Below, piece after piece: positions 1-12,209 of a stretch of DNA of 64,000 nucleotides. A program made the position numbers and the translations under genes. The stretch lies in NCBI GenBank assembly GCA_030248215.1, contig JASANG010000157.1:62001-126000 (forward strand). The letters run 5' to 3'. The notes below the pieces were generated by a model that had not been told where the DNA came from, did not search any database, and saw only the letters and a list, made by a program, of their open reading frames with translations. Within the stretch, counting starts at the first letter, position 1, and the number at the start of each line of letters is the position of its first letter. The DNA comes from Enoplolaimus lenunculus. Taxonomy: Eukaryota; Nematoda; Enoplea; Enoplida; Thoracostomopsidae.

Positions 1-1258
1 TGTATTTTAAAGCCTGTAAACGTGCCATTTTTTTCTATTCTCTCCAGAAACCAGAAATTTTGGGGGGATATATGCCATCCCCTATTTCACTAGTATACAC
101 TTCGGTATAAACACTCTGCTTGTTCAGGAATACGGCTCGTGTTTGAAGGGAGGCGTTCTGTGAAAATTCCAGCGTGTTTATCTCCTGAATTTGGCCACAA
201 ATCGAGACAGTTGAGCCCGTTAATCAAAATAGCAGACGAGTTTAGTATGGGGGACATTTTCCCGGCTTACCCCTCTATCGATGAATTTGCGGCTGAGCGA
301 CAAAATGACTAAGATTAATAACTTACGTAGTTGATCATTAGCGATTTGGTGTTGTTTATGTGTTTGAAAACATTGTGCTGTACACCAGATTTGCAAAAAC
401 AATATTTTCGGTATTTGAAATTCGAAACAAAATTTGAAACTTGTAAACAATAAAATTTATCAGCGTCGTTTGATTAAATCCGAAGATTACGTTTAAAATA
501 GTCGCAGTGACCAGTATTTCACCTTGGAACACAAAATTTTCTGTCATTACCCAAGCCGAAATTCAGTCCATGTATTAGATCCTAGTGGTATTATACCAAC
601 TACGCTTTGCAGTAACCCTTTCTCGCAGATATAAAAGATATTTATTAACTAAAATTAATTTCCTGAAGACGATTAGGAGTATGGCCCGTCATTGGACGGC
701 TCTGATGCAGTCAAAAATTTTAATTCAACACATTATCTGCCTATAACGGTTATCTTTTCTTCAAAAATTTTCCAGCTGACTTCAGGGACCATATTCTCAA
801 ATGTGTATAGCACCTATTACAGGCGCATAGCGAGCTCACCTTGCAAGGACGGCAAAACATTTTTCAAGACGTGTGCATACAAGGTTTTTTGCTGAGTTAC
901 AAGCAAGGTTGATAGTTGTGCAACACGCCCAACTTTTGTAACTGCGGATCTCAAATTACTACAAAATACGGCAAATCAATTGAAAAAAATGTGCGCTGAA
1001 TTTCAAACTTCACCATTGACTGTTTCGAAACTTTCATCACCTATAGCCAACTGGTGATGAGTGAATACACACGTTTGAAAATACACACCTCGTTTCTAAA
1101 CATAATTTCAAAAACAAAAATCATAAAGCATGATTCTGTGTATAAATATATCTAAATATAACGATGTCCTTAAATGATTCACAGCTCGCGACAAACAGAA
1201 AACTCATAACCGTACCGATTACACTAAAGAACCGTAAACCTCTGGCCCATGAATAAAT
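1..1258. other. Intergenic, nothing recognised
   Basis: AT-rich sequence with only short, unconserved reading frames on both strands. I see no exon-like homology, RNA gene, clear inverted repeat or element terminus. It could hold old transposon debris beyond recognition by eye. Confidence 0.5.
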
Positions 1259-1480
1259 CAGTGGCGGTCTGTTTTTTCGCGAAACTGCTATGCAGTAAGC
1301 CTAACCTTAAGACCATTTTTTGCCCACGTTGCGGCTCAGGCTTAGAAATATGCTTATCCTTAAGACGCAGTGTCGCTAGCAGACAGGGATTGGACTTTCC
1401 CAAACTTTAGGGTGTGGCCTCCCAAACTCGCCATCGAAGTGAGCGAGAAGCCAGACGCATTTTAAAACTTCGGCGGTTTT
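1259..1480. repeat. Family N MITE remnant
   Basis: It opens with CAGTGGCGGTCTG, like the better copy at 30366-30752, and shares with it the stretch containing GAAGCCAGACGCATTTTAAA (about 1449-1468). The far terminus is not clear. It is a degraded non-autonomous element with no coding capacity. Confidence 0.45.
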
Positions 1481-1938
1481 CGTTTCAACCGGTTAGGGTT
1501 GGTGCCCTCCAAATGGTGGTATGGGGGTGGCTAGTCCGGCCCTGTTCTTACGCTTATATTTACGTTTAGGTATAGGCCTAGGAAAATGGTTATACCGCTG
1601 TTCCAGCCGTGTTCTATACATTGGTCGTCCCTTCTAAATACGTCTACCAGGGCTGTATGCCTTCATGTATCAAAGGTTTCTATTTATTTCCAATTACTCC
1701 ACCAACCCACGGAATTGGCAAATGTTTGAAATTCGATACTCGAGTTGCACTCATCGCTCAAGAACTCTTTAAGACAACAACTGCTATACATCTGGTCTGT
1801 TTAGAAAGGGATAAAAACGCAATTCAACGTTTACGCAAACGCCAATGTAGCTACATTGCATTACAGAAATATCTTTCCATTGAATTAAGAGTAATGCAAG
1901 CAGAGACTTGGAATGAATTGTCAAGGGATACAACGCCC

Positions 1939-2128
1939 GGCATATGTTACTTTAAGGAGCGTCCAAGTCTCTGGTGGTTTCATAAAAGAGTATGTTTAGA
2001 TTCTAGATTATTTTTTTTGCTTAGGCTTAGGCTTAGGCTTAGGAAAACATGTATGCAACGCTTAGGCTTAAGCTTACGCTTAGGAATACGCTTAATCTAC
2101 TGTTACGCCCCTTAAAGTAACATTGGCC
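1939..2128. mobile_element. Family E TTAGGC-bearing MITE with 8-bp target duplication
   Basis: The ends are inverted: GGCATATGTTACTTTAAGG on the left and CCTTAAAGTAACATTGGCC on the right. The flanks 1931-1938 (CAACGCCC) and 2129-2136 (AAACGCCC) match at 7 of 8 bases, as an 8-bp target-site duplication. The interior carries nearly four perfect head-to-tail TTAGGC units at 2021-2043 and degenerate ones to about 2095. There is no coding capacity; an open frame at 1609-2115 overlaps the element but resembles no protein. The superfamily is unassigned; 8-bp duplications are made by hAT and some other DNA transposons. Confidence 0.85.
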
Positions 2129-2798
2129 AAACGCCCAGTACCGGACTCGAAAGGGGAACGCCAGGATGACATTCTCAACGCAAATGCGAAACCGGATTTC
2201 TAACTCATGGTAGAGGCGCTCGTGCTTAGCTGTGAGGACACCGTCCCAAAAATAACAATTTCAGCAAGAGTTGCAATATGATGAATCTAGGCAGTGAACT
2301 CATTTTTAATATGGGTCTTTACTTCGCGGTCAGCGCGAAATTTTTTGACATTTTCTGTTAAAGAGAGATGGCTTCCCCCAAACAAGTAGGTATGGGATTA
2401 GCTGTTTCGGCCCTGACAACACCAATATTTTTTCTTTACCCTATTTTCACTCGCGCCTACTACTAAACAAATACTAAGAAAACATAAAAATCCGGCCAAA
2501 CAGTTTGTCCCACAACGTCATGTTAAGAAATGAAATTCTGATAAGTCCGCAATGACTACTGTACATACCATACGTACATCTCGCGGTTGAATGGCCACAA
2601 AACTGCTGAAACGAACAATGCAGCGAGTCTATCATAGCGAGCGACTCGAACCAGTCGGTCTAAATTAATAGCAACCGCCTAATTATTGCTAAAATAGTCT
2701 TCTAAATGGAAATTTTAAAGAAGCAAACAAAGCCAAAAAAGACACTTATATGCCGCAAGATATCTCCAAAATAATTGCCTGTTTTGCTTTAAAACTAC

Positions 2799-2867
2799 GG
2801 GTGGCTCTATAGTTGTCGCGCGGCACCTTACGGCGACGGACGTCATCAAAAGCATAGCGCCACTCTA
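2799..2867. repeat. Family C short inverted-repeat element
   Basis: A compact element running from GGGTGGCTCTATAG to GACGTCATCAAAAGCATAGCGCCACTC. The ends are imperfect inverted copies of one another (GTGGCGCTATACTTTTGATG type). Related pieces lie at 4882-5030, 15861-15938, 20021-20158 and 31150-31658. Non-coding. Confidence 0.55.
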
Positions 2868-3554
2868 AGATGCGTCACACTATTTTGACAACAATTTTCA
2901 ACAAAACGACTAAACATTCAAATGTTGTCAAAGTTTTCAATTCAATTTATTAACATGAAATTATAATACAGATTATAATACAAGTTAATATGGCAACGTA
3001 AATGATTGGACGGACTAACTAAACTAGAATTTTAAGTTTTAGTATTAAACTAACACATTTTTAAAGTTAACGACAAGCTTAAGCTAAACTTATCTTTTGT
3101 GTAAGGAATGATTGCTGCCTAGAAACTATGTGGTTTTTAGAATTCGTTACGTTTAGATTAAATTAAAAATATGACATATTTCATATGAGTTTAACCATAA
3201 CCTACCAGTTTATATTAGTTTAGTTAATCTAGAAATTTAGTTTAATAAGCTCAAGCTTAAATCGAGTCAGTTTATAAGCTTTTAGAGAGCCTATATACAC
3301 ATATACATGTAGATAAACAATATATTTACGATACATACGTATATATTATATATGTATGTATATAATGTACATACACCACACGAACCGAGAGTCAAGAGTT
3401 GACGCATAATACACAAAATTTTAAAGTAACCACTTTGAGGAAATGAATGACGCATCAGACTTGAGTCGAAAATAGCAACAGAAAGGACAATAAACTCGGA
3501 TTATATATGTTAATAATAGGGGACTGCACTGTGGAATACCAGCAGACCGTAGTT

Positions 3555-3815
3555 ATCTCACCTTGGTGGGAGTGGGACCGAGGGCAGAAAAATTTTCAGG
3601 AGGGGCATACAAAAGTTTTCGTTGACTAACAAGCAAGATTGAAAATCTTGTAGGGTGCCTAAATTTTTTCAGGGGTGGGGGCTGAGCCCTTAATAAATAC
3701 GAAATTTTACAACAAAATTTTAGTTTAGCTCCCATTGGCGGCCTACGCCTGGTTTGCTTCCCCTTGAATCCGCCAATATTTTGGGTCGTCTTTAGCCTGC
3801 GGCATTTTTCAAATC
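3555..3815. repeat. Family N-like repeat fragment
   Basis: It contains GGGGCTGAGCCC-type and AGGAGGGGC motifs shared with 12595-12650 and, more loosely, 30366-30752. A 93-codon frame on the minus strand runs through it but looks like repeat sequence rather than a gene. Confidence 0.35.
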
Positions 3816-4178
3816 CATCTGCGACCAAAACCAAAATTTTTGACCTCCGGTTGCATCCTGTTTGAACGAGTGGTTCCAGTAAATTATATAAAGTTAAAAG
3901 TTGACTGTTTTCTTAGTAGTACAATTGAATTCCAAACATATTGCGCTGGTTTAGATTTGGAATAATCAATTTTAAAAACATGAAACAACAAATGACAGTT
4001 TGATAAAAGGAGAAAATATGTAAATAATTATTTTTTTTTGCAGGTGCGAAGGTGATTACCAGATTGATCACATATAGTCGGCTCGGAAATAAAAGCAATA
4101 ATTTAAGCCTAATGCACCATCGTAGCCAGCTCACCATACTATGGGGCTAAAATATTAGGAAAGTCGTATTAGGATTTT

Positions 4179-4363
4179 TCCCAATGTTACCTTTAGGGCC
4201 GCAACAGAAGATTAAGCGTATTACTAAGCCTAAGCATACGCGTGGCAAAAATGTGTTCCTAAGCCTAAGTGTATAGCCTAACCTAAAAATGTAGTCTTGA
4301 ATGTAAGCCTACTCTTTTACAGACCCACCAGAAACCGGGACGGCCATAAAAGTAACATGGGCC
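4179..4363. mobile_element. Family E TTAGGC-bearing MITE with 8-bp target duplication
   Basis: The ends are TCCCAATGTTACCTTTAGGG and AAAAGTAACATGGGCC (inverted). The flanks AGGATTTT (4171-4178) and AAGATTTT (4364-4371) match at 7 of 8. The interior carries degenerate CCTAAG (TTAGGC complement) units around 4215-4310, so the repeat runs on the opposite strand to the 1939-2128 copy. Confidence 0.8.
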
Positions 4364-7300
4364 AAGATTTTGGACAACTTTACAACTGATGTTGAAATTT
4401 TTCCGTTCCCCTCTGGCTTGGATCATGATTTTAAGTTTGCTGTGGTTGAAAACTACTGACATAAAGCATTATAAAAAAGTTTACTTAATGACTAAAACTG
4501 CAAAGGTGAGAAAGAAACGAAACGTCCATTTGAAAAGGTGGTGGACCGGCCAGCCCAGAAATACAAATTATCGCTTGAACCTGGCAAAGACAGGGCCGGA
4601 ATGAGGCTTGTCTAAGCCCTAAGTTAAATTTTTGTCGCGCCGTATCGCGAAATTCAGAAAATCGGGTTTTAACCAAACTGTTTTGCATAGAAGTAAAGCA
4701 GGTTATAAAATAAACAGACCACGCACTCAATTCAAGCCATTTCCGCAGTTCATAATCTCAAAGCTCACCTACTTTAATATATAATGTCTTGGAATTTATG
4801 AGCTTTAATACTGAGTTCACGGCAGCTGTTTGGCTAATTTCAATCATTTAACAAAAAACAGCTTTTGTGCTGTAGGATTTAGGTGGCGCTATAATTGTCG
4901 CGCGGAAGCCGTCTGTTGGAAAACTCTTTCTTTACCATTTGTTTATGCTGTTACTTGCGGTAATTAAAATACCTGTGTTGCCGGACACGGATGACGACGG
5001 ACGGCGATAAAAAAAGCAATACAGTAATATCGTCATTCCGTTAGCTAAAACAGCCGTAAAATAATTTGCTTAAACAATTTTTCTCATTCAGTTGATATTA
5101 ATGTAAAACAGAATTAGTAAATTACGCAAAATCGAGTCAAATATTTTTTCCCATTCTAGCACGACGAGATTATTTGCTACCCTTAACGTTAAATGCCCAA
5201 AAAGTTGCAAAAAACAGCTACAAAAGTGCGATACAAAGATGCCCTACCAGCCGAAACAGAGGCGGTGAATTATGAAGTTTTAATAGGTGCAATGACAGTT
5301 TGTAAATGCACTCCCAAGGCCATGTTAAAACTCATCATACTGAGGTAACATTTGTAAATACAGCTGAAATTAGGGGTGCACCTAAAATAAGGTTCTGGAA
5401 ACGTCCTCTTTAATAAAAATGTTTTTTCTCACCGGCAGAGGCGCGTTATTGGAAAATTCTTTACAACGAAAAATTCTGATTTAAGAACCAATATTCTAGC
5501 CAATTTTCCGGCATCGGCCCAACAGATTCGAATTCCTGTGTGCACCACTGATTATAGTACAAAATTTTATATATAACACTTATTTCAAAAATATTTACTT
5601 CTATAATATGCGAGCCTCTTAAAACAAAGATAACACACTAAATAACAACACATTAAGTGAACTCAACGCAAGTGATATATTGCTACTGCAAACTGCGATT
5701 TTAAGTGCAATTTAGTGCAATAGTATAAAACGTTTGCAGTGTATACAAGTGAAATACCCATGTGCTAGTACGTGTATTCACTAAACTATTCGCTAACCTA
5801 TTGTCTATGAAATATAAAGCCTGAAAATGGCAACAAATCAAAATGCAACCGAATATTTGTTTCCGGCGAAAGCCGACGTCCATTTTCGTTATAGAAATGA
5901 TCGAAATTCCGTTACTTTAAATCTCATAATTGTAAATGAAGTTCTTCAATATTTCGGCAGAAGTAAAGATTAAGGGTGGAACGTTTTTCTGTGGGACTGC
6001 AGTGGAGCAAGCTTCAGCTTTAGACAATTATTTTGCTTAGGCATAGTCTTAGGTATAAGATCATTCTGACATTGAGGCTTAGGATTAGGCATAGAAATAT
6101 GCTTATACAACTGCTACGGTCATATACTATAAATTGACAAAATTTCAATGGAGATATTCCACAACTGTTAAGCTTAAAAACAAAGACAATATTTAACCAA
6201 AAAGTGAAAAACTAAAACGGCATCCGTTATTTTTTACTCAAGTTTTCGAAAACCAGATGTATTTTTGTCCGCCAACATTGGAGTGGCAGAAAAATAAAGC
6301 ATCTTTTTTACTTAAATATCCATTTGCGTTATTTTTACTGTCCGTTTACATACTGTATTTACTACATTTTGTAAGCACTTAGATTACAAAACCTTAAATT
6401 AACTGGTAATAGGTTCTACACACACTTGCAATTCGAGGCCAAGATCATATTAGAATAAGGATTTCACACAAAAATAACAAATCTTATGTACGACATGCAA
6501 CTGATTATAAGTTTCAAGGCAAATGTTAAGTTTGCTGCATGTAGAAGCCTTACACAAACAGCTCTTATGAAGACACAACACAAATAATTACTAATCTATT
6601 TTAGTGAAATTTCTGTAAATATGTAAAGGCGTCGAAACCTAAAGTAATACAGGTGATTGGTGAAGATAACCGGGAACGTTGATTAACTTTTTGGCATATA
6701 AACTTGGAGCCTCGAACAACTACTCATCGAAGCGACAACTGTTAATTTAATTCGCCTGTGTGAACGCAATTGCAAGACGCTTGATATTACTGCACCGCCA
6801 TGTTGAACAAAGTAGACAAAAAATTGCACGTGTGAATGGATGGAATCATGACTAGCAGTATTCGCACAGCACTGAGCGACCGCGAGAGAGACGGCTTCTT
6901 AGCGTGCAAGTTATTAACAGTTGACTTAAACGTTGCTATGTCTTGTGATTAAGTGGCAAAGTTAGCAGCAACCCGCCGGTTTTGCGTTAGAGGCAACGTG
7001 GACTTGAATACACAGCTGAACCTTAGACAAAAATTTGGATATTTCATTAATAGCTTTTAATGCGCTAGAAGAGAACTATAGGAACAATCAGAAATACGCA
7101 ATTTTTAATAAAGAAACGTAGAATGGCATTTGTAAGGCGACCGCTACAGGAGGGGTTTGGTTCGACAGGCGTAGCCACGACATTGCAATGATCACAAATT
7201 TCTTTCAAATTGTTATTTTCCCTATTTGAATTAATTATAGAAGACGTATTTCTCAATTTAAAGTTGTGATAAACTGAAAATTTTTGTCAAAAATTGAGTC

Positions 7301-7884
7301 AGAAGAAGATTGACAAATCGTTGGAGATTCGGTAGTTGTTTGGTTTTGGGTTTTCCAATATCCTCGCTGTGTCGATACTCGTATACGAAAAACAATTTTA
7401 CAATAAACCAATTTTGACTGCTAATTGAAGAAACAATTACAATTAATGACGCAGAACGTTTTCTCACGCTCCCGCAGTTGTGTTGCAACGTTGGAAAGTC
7501 AAAGTGTACGCAGCGATGCATATCTCTTTCTCTCGACCTACGGAAAACATGATTTATTATTGCGTTGAATTTCAATTTCGTCTTTTGCTAGAAAGTTTTA
7601 TATTCTGAACTGTGTATAGCTCCTATCGTCTAGCGAATCGTTTGAGATTTAAAGTAAAACATTTCGCAGACACGCTGGAAATCAATGACCCTATTTCGTA
7701 CATCAGGCATTAGTTGGTACAGAACCATCGTGGTCTTTTATATTGAAATGAACATTGAGGCAAAAATGACTGATTAAAAAATTTTCTACCATATTTAACC
7801 TTTAAAAGACGTAGGATTTTGATTAAATTCTCGCGTAAGCAATGCTAACAAAAAGTTAAAACGCAGTTCAGCTATGAAGTGGTC
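4364..7884. other. Intergenic with repeat debris
   Basis: No gene is recognised. It holds a family C-like piece at 4882-5030 (TGGCGCTATAATTGTCGCGCGG on one side, GACGACGGACGGCGAT on the other) and a degraded family D copy at about 5976-6126 with TTAGGC-like units. Open frames at 7065-7575 (minus) show no recognisable motif. Confidence 0.45.
5976..6126. repeat. Degraded family D element
   Basis: It shares the D core order: GGGACTGC..GCTTTAGAC, a T-rich run, then several TTAGGC-like units (TTGCTTAGGC, GGCTTAGGATTAGGC) and TATGCTTATACAACTG. The terminal GGCCCATG motif has decayed, so the limits are approximate. Confidence 0.45.
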
Positions 7885-8072
7885 GGCTCGTGTATAGAAC
7901 AGGGCCAAACCGTTTTCCGGAGGGGCTATAATAAAGTCAGTTTAAGCTTTAGACTAATTTTTTTGCTTAGGCTTAGGTTTAATAGTCTTAGGCTTAGGAA
8001 TAGGCTCACCCATACGCTTAGGCTTAGAAATATGCTTATATTACTGTTCGGGCCCTGTTCTATTCATGGGCC
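7885..8072. mobile_element. Family D TTAGGC-bearing MITE with 8-bp target duplication
   Basis: The ends are GGCTCGTGTATAGAACAGGG and CCCTGTTCTATTCATGGGCC, inverted copies of each other. The flanks AAGTGGTC (7877-7884) and AAGTCGTC (8073-8080) match at 7 of 8. The interior holds about five TTAGGC-like units in direct order (about 7965-8030). D and E share the terminal GGCCCATGT and the TTAGGC core but differ in the rest of the terminus (TATAGAACAGGGC versus TACTTTAAGGGGC). Confidence 0.85.
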
Positions 8073-8080
8073 AAGTCGTC

Positions 8081-9829
8081 TATAACAAAGTAGTGGCATT
8101 GTCGGCCAACCGCTTTACGATGGATTTTTTCATTCCGGTTCATGAGATCCCCGTCCTACCAAAGTTGTAGCCCACATGTACACAAAATAGCAGCTATATA
8201 TAACGAAATGGTATAGCAATTCAACTTCAACGATTTTGTGTTGATTTCTATGCTTTTATGCATTGATTCTGTCTTCTCGCGACTTTTACTCATTCTGTAC
8301 AGTTTTAATAAACTGAATTGGCAAGCGGTGGTCCAGAGCGCCGTAGTCAATAAAACGTAAATGCTTTATAACGCCAACCCCTGTAGATTAGCGGCGTCGC
8401 GTATAAAGGGGCAGGGAACACCCACACGAACAAAACAAAACAACAAAAAAAAAAAAAAAACTTATATTTAGTGTGAAAGTGCGCTAAACTTTATAATTGT
8501 AAGCTACGGCGGCGACCTTAATACAACGTGTTCGTCAAAAATTCTCGATGGTGTCCACTTCGGATCTGTCCTGCCTTCCTGGCAAGCTGTTTCACAATTG
8601 ATGATACGGCGCTACACTTTAACACATTTGGTATAAAAATGAAAAAAGATATACAGGCAAATATAAAAAAAGGTTTAGAAAATGAAGCTAAAAGCTCATT
8701 TATATATACATAAATGAACGGATAAACAGTACACAACAGAACAGATACTACTCAGAATAGTGACTGATTCATCATTTCCAAATGTATGAAGGGAGCGGTT
8801 TACGAATCTCCTGGTGAACACGGGAAACGATTAGCTTGGTAGCAGAGGGGACATTGATGGTCGTTTGGCCCACATCAAACCAATTTTTGATTAAAAAATA
8901 AATCAAGTTCTATTTTGCTATATTTTATTTTTCGACCCTTCATCATGGTTAGCTTTATGCTGTTGTTCCTCACGAGGTTTTTTATATGTAGCTATAGGTT
9001 TCTGGCGTAAGTTCCTGGATCCACTGGACGAACCTATGGCTAGATAGCCTAGTATTCATGAATGACATACGGCCACTGCATAGCACAGGATAGTAAGCAG
9101 TAGTAGAAGCAAATTGGTCAGCAAATTTATAAGCCTAAGCTTAGGCGTAAGAATAAACCTATACCTAAGCCTAAAGCCTAATAATAGTCTAAAACTGAAA
9201 CTTATATATTCTTTTACGGTTGAGCGAAAAAACGGTACACCCTTGATCATTAAAGCTATGGCAAAAATAGATCTTGAGAAAACAAGGAAAACTGTATAAT
9301 ATTTTACTAATTTTGCTCAAGAACAGAAGGTCCATAGCGGGCGAACGGTATCTACTGTATCCATAGGAGCAGCTGAATTTCACAAATTTGCATTTAAAAG
9401 TTTTTTTGCGCACAAGTGTAGCGAGTGAGAATATTTTTTGAAAACTAGCTTCAAGGGGGTTGTTCTACAGATTGCAAAATGGACTTATTTCTCGTTTCTC
9501 GAGAGATTTCCGGAATTTCTTTCAAATTTCTATTGGTTACACCCTTGTACCAACCTACAACCGGAGGCCTGCCTTCGGCTCCGGCAAAAAATCGACCTCC
9601 GGCTCCTGTTCCGGTAGAATTTTTGCCAGAAGTTCCGGAAATATCGGTAGTAATATTTTGCATAATTTTGCAAAATTTATCAGTTTAGCGCGTTTCGTTT
9701 TACTTTTGTCACAATTTCCAGGAAAGAATTTCCGAAATTTTGCAGAAAGCTAGCGCAAAACCAAACAACTTAACAACATACTTATTGAAGATATTGGCCA
9801 AAATTAACTAATTATCCAGCATTTTTACT
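8081..9829. other. Intergenic with repeat debris
   Basis: No gene is recognised. It holds an A17 run near 8444, a reversed TTAGGC-rich D-like remnant at about 9113-9240, and a CCGGCTCCGG-rich family J-like patch at about 9545-9640. Frames covering the last (9460-9753, plus) are rich in repeated CCGG motifs and are not gene-like. Confidence 0.45.
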
Positions 9830-11180
9830 ACCTAATGGGTCATCCACGTTTTGTACTGTCTACGCAACTGTTAGAAATTGTACCCGCATGCGAGCACTTA
9901 AGTTCCTATTGCAGTGTTTATATAAACAATATATCTAAAAGTCACCTACATCCTGTTTACACCCACCAGACAGCTGGTACACCCTCTGAGCCTCGCACAC
10001 TTCTTCACATAATCGCACATAAACATGCCCATTGTCAATAGGTTATAAAAAGGACAGCTCTTTTGTCCAGAGTTTGTCGTAAGGGGCTCAGCTTACCTCA
10101 TAACACAAAGTTCATTCGAAGGAACTCTGCTTAGCGTTTATACAGAGTCCGTTCGAAAGAACTCTTATTGTCAGACACTGTACAGTGTCCACATTATTGT
10201 CCTGGTAGGTGGCTCTGCCACACTCAAATCATATTTCAAACTAAAAACTAAAATATAAACTAAAATCAAACCCTAAATCCACACCTTAAGGGGTTCCCTG
10301 GCTCCACCTGGTCTCTCTTACAACTTTAGTTAGGCTATAAGGCGCTACTAGAACGCGGTAAAAGTATAAATCTGTGTTATGGCACCTGTGTCCGCAATGT
10401 AAACGTCTCTGGGGGCCTTATACGGTCGTTGTATATTATTTTAAATTATTTTGGATAGATTTGCGGTAGAGGACATAACTAGGCTATGTCAACACCCAAT
10501 ATTGGTGTCTAAGTTGTTGTTCTTGTGTCGGGACGAAAAAAGTATGTCGTTCATCGTTTGCAAAGGTTCACGGACACTCACGTATAGGTTTCGGTTGACA
10601 TGCAAATGTGGTCGAGATACCTAAGTAGGAGGTAGCCAGGACCCGAATTCATTCTGAATTCGGGCAAGGTGAAAACTGTTGCGTTTTACGAACCTTTTCG
10701 GTGTCTTTGCATAGTACGGTTGTCTTAAATCTATACATTAGCGAGCAGTTAGTGTGTATCATATCGATTTAAATCTCACAATGCCACGGAAGTTCAATGT
10801 GAACCAAAGCGATTTTATTTTTGTTTAACCGGGGCTGCGCATACCGTGTTGAAAAACATACTGCACGGGGTGCTGTAGTTTTATGTGTTAATCGGGGAAA
10901 CCAGGGAAAAATCGGGGATCCGCAGTTAGACTAATTCTAACGGGGTTAGTTATACTATTCTGCAAGGAAATTGGCCATTCTAACGGGGTTAGTCTGGTCG
11001 GAAAAATTGGTGTATACATTTCTAATTGGGTTAGAATACACGGCTTTTTGGAGAAAACTTGGTGAAAAGCTTTAGAACTTGGACTTGTGTGGACTTGTGG
11101 CTAGACGAAATAGAATCTAGGCATTAAGTGCACCGAACAGTGTAAAAGGCTTAGTGTAAAAGGCTACGCCAATTAGGACA
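9830..11180. other. Unassigned complex block, possibly an old LTR-element fossil
   Basis: This stretch is less AT-rich than its surroundings and has structured short repeats: a TATA-like GGTTATAAAAAGG at about 10040, paired GAACTC..TTCGAA motifs at about 10110-10165, and three copies of a TAACGGGGTTAGT-like unit at about 10938-11035. I see no coding domain. A broken LTR-retroelement end or leader is one possibility; I cannot assign a family or limits. Confidence 0.2.
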
Positions 11181-11504
11181 TATACCGAATGTCGTGACTG
11201 TGTGTATTGTATAATTGGTGTTATAATAGTATTTGGATGGGGCATTAAACAGAGCGATAGCTTACATCGGGAAAGAAGAACACGGAGTTCTGCTTTAGGG
11301 TTGCATTCTGCTAATAAATCACGAACTTCTCACTATCTCTACCCCCTTCAACAGGACTACTGCCAAAATACGTTAAGTCCTAATATCTCAAGAACCATAT
11401 TGTTTTGTACCGCCATTACAGCCAAGTGGGCGGACATTACTTTACAGTAGCGTAGACAGCGTAATGTGGATGACCCATAATTTCGCGTCACCTCCGCCTT
11501 CAGC

Positions 11505-11585
11505 TTGGGCTTCGGCAAGTTTCTTTGACTTCCTGCTCCGGCTGCGGCTCCGGTATTTTTCACCTCCGGTTGCACCATACCTTGT
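11505..11585. repeat. Family J-like terminus fragment
   Basis: A CTCCGG-rich patch ending GGTATTTTTCACCTCCGGTTGCACCATACC resembles one end of the hAT-like family J (CAGGGTGCAACCGG, read in reverse). The other end is missing. Confidence 0.4.
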
Positions 11586-11642
11586 ACTCAGCCGTAATAT
11601 TTTGTGTTAGAGCTCGAACATAAAAAAATTTACAAATGAGTA

Positions 11643-11913
11643 TTAACCACTTCTCACATTGAGTTGCCTATAGGCAACTTAGCGCAATGTATATACGTTA
11701 AATAATATATATCGCACCGTGTTTAACAATTGCAACACGTATACATAGCACTAAATCACCACAAGCCGTGAGAGCCCCCTCGGGCTCGAGCGTCAAGCTC
11801 CTATAGCTGAGTGGTGATGGTATACGCCTCCCAATCCAGTCACCGGAGTTCGAATCCTAGGATAAATGTAGGTCTCAGGGTAAATAGAAAATATTCATGT
11901 GAGAAAGGGTTAA
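11643..11913. mobile_element. tRNA-like element bounded by inverted TTAACC..CTTCTCACAT repeats, copy 1
   Basis: The ends are inverted: TTAACCACTTCTCACAT and ATGTGAGAAAGGGTTAA. Inside are a perfect palindrome AGTTGCCTATAGGCAACT, a GAGCCC..GGGCTC hairpin, and a tRNA-like core at 11799-11863. The core has an A-box-like TAGCTGAGTGG (11804-11814) and a B-box GGAGTTCGAATCC (11845-11857), with a short TCCTA/TAGGA closing stem. A near-identical copy follows 26 bp downstream. The tRNA part fits a pol III SINE, while the inverted ends with TTAA fit a DNA transposon that has picked up a tRNA-like unit. Confidence 0.75.
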
Positions 11914-11939
11914 GCGAAAAATTTTCAGTTTACTATCTA

Positions 11940-12209
11940 TAACCCCTTCTCACATTGAGTTGCCTATAGGCAACTTAGCGCAATGTATATACGTTAAATA
12001 ATATATATCGCACCGTGTTTAACAATTGCAACACGTATACATAGCTCTAAATTACCACAAGCCGTGAGAGCCCCCTCGGGCTCGAGCGTCAAGCTCCTAT
12101 AGCTGAGTGGTGATGGTATACGCCTCCCACTCCAGTCACCGGAGTTCGAATCCTAGGATAAATGTAGGTCTCAGGGTATATAGAAAATATTCATGTGAGA
12201 AAGGGTTAA
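11940..12209. mobile_element. tRNA-like inverted-repeat element, copy 2
   Basis: A direct second copy of the preceding element, differing at only a few positions by eye (for example CATAGCTCTAAATTACC against CATAGCACTAAATCACC). It keeps the A-box-like and B-box motifs and ends GAAAGGGTTAA. Its 5' end reads TATAACCCC rather than TTAACC, so it may have arisen by local duplication rather than independent insertion. Confidence 0.75.

Larger units (their letters stand above)
2137..4170. other. Intergenic with repeat debris
   Basis: No gene is recognised. It contains a short family C element (2799-2867), an AT-rich TATATG/CATACA tract at about 3298-3373, an N-like fragment (about 3555-3815), and a scrap with the family J end motif CTCCGGTTGCATCCTG at about 3845. 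The rest is plain AT-rich DNA. Confidence 0.5.

Noticed and set aside
1609-2115. 168-codon plus-strand frame
   Set aside because: Its second half is the family E MITE (TTAGGC units read as Leu/Arg) and the first half has no recognisable motif. It is likely an accidental open frame.
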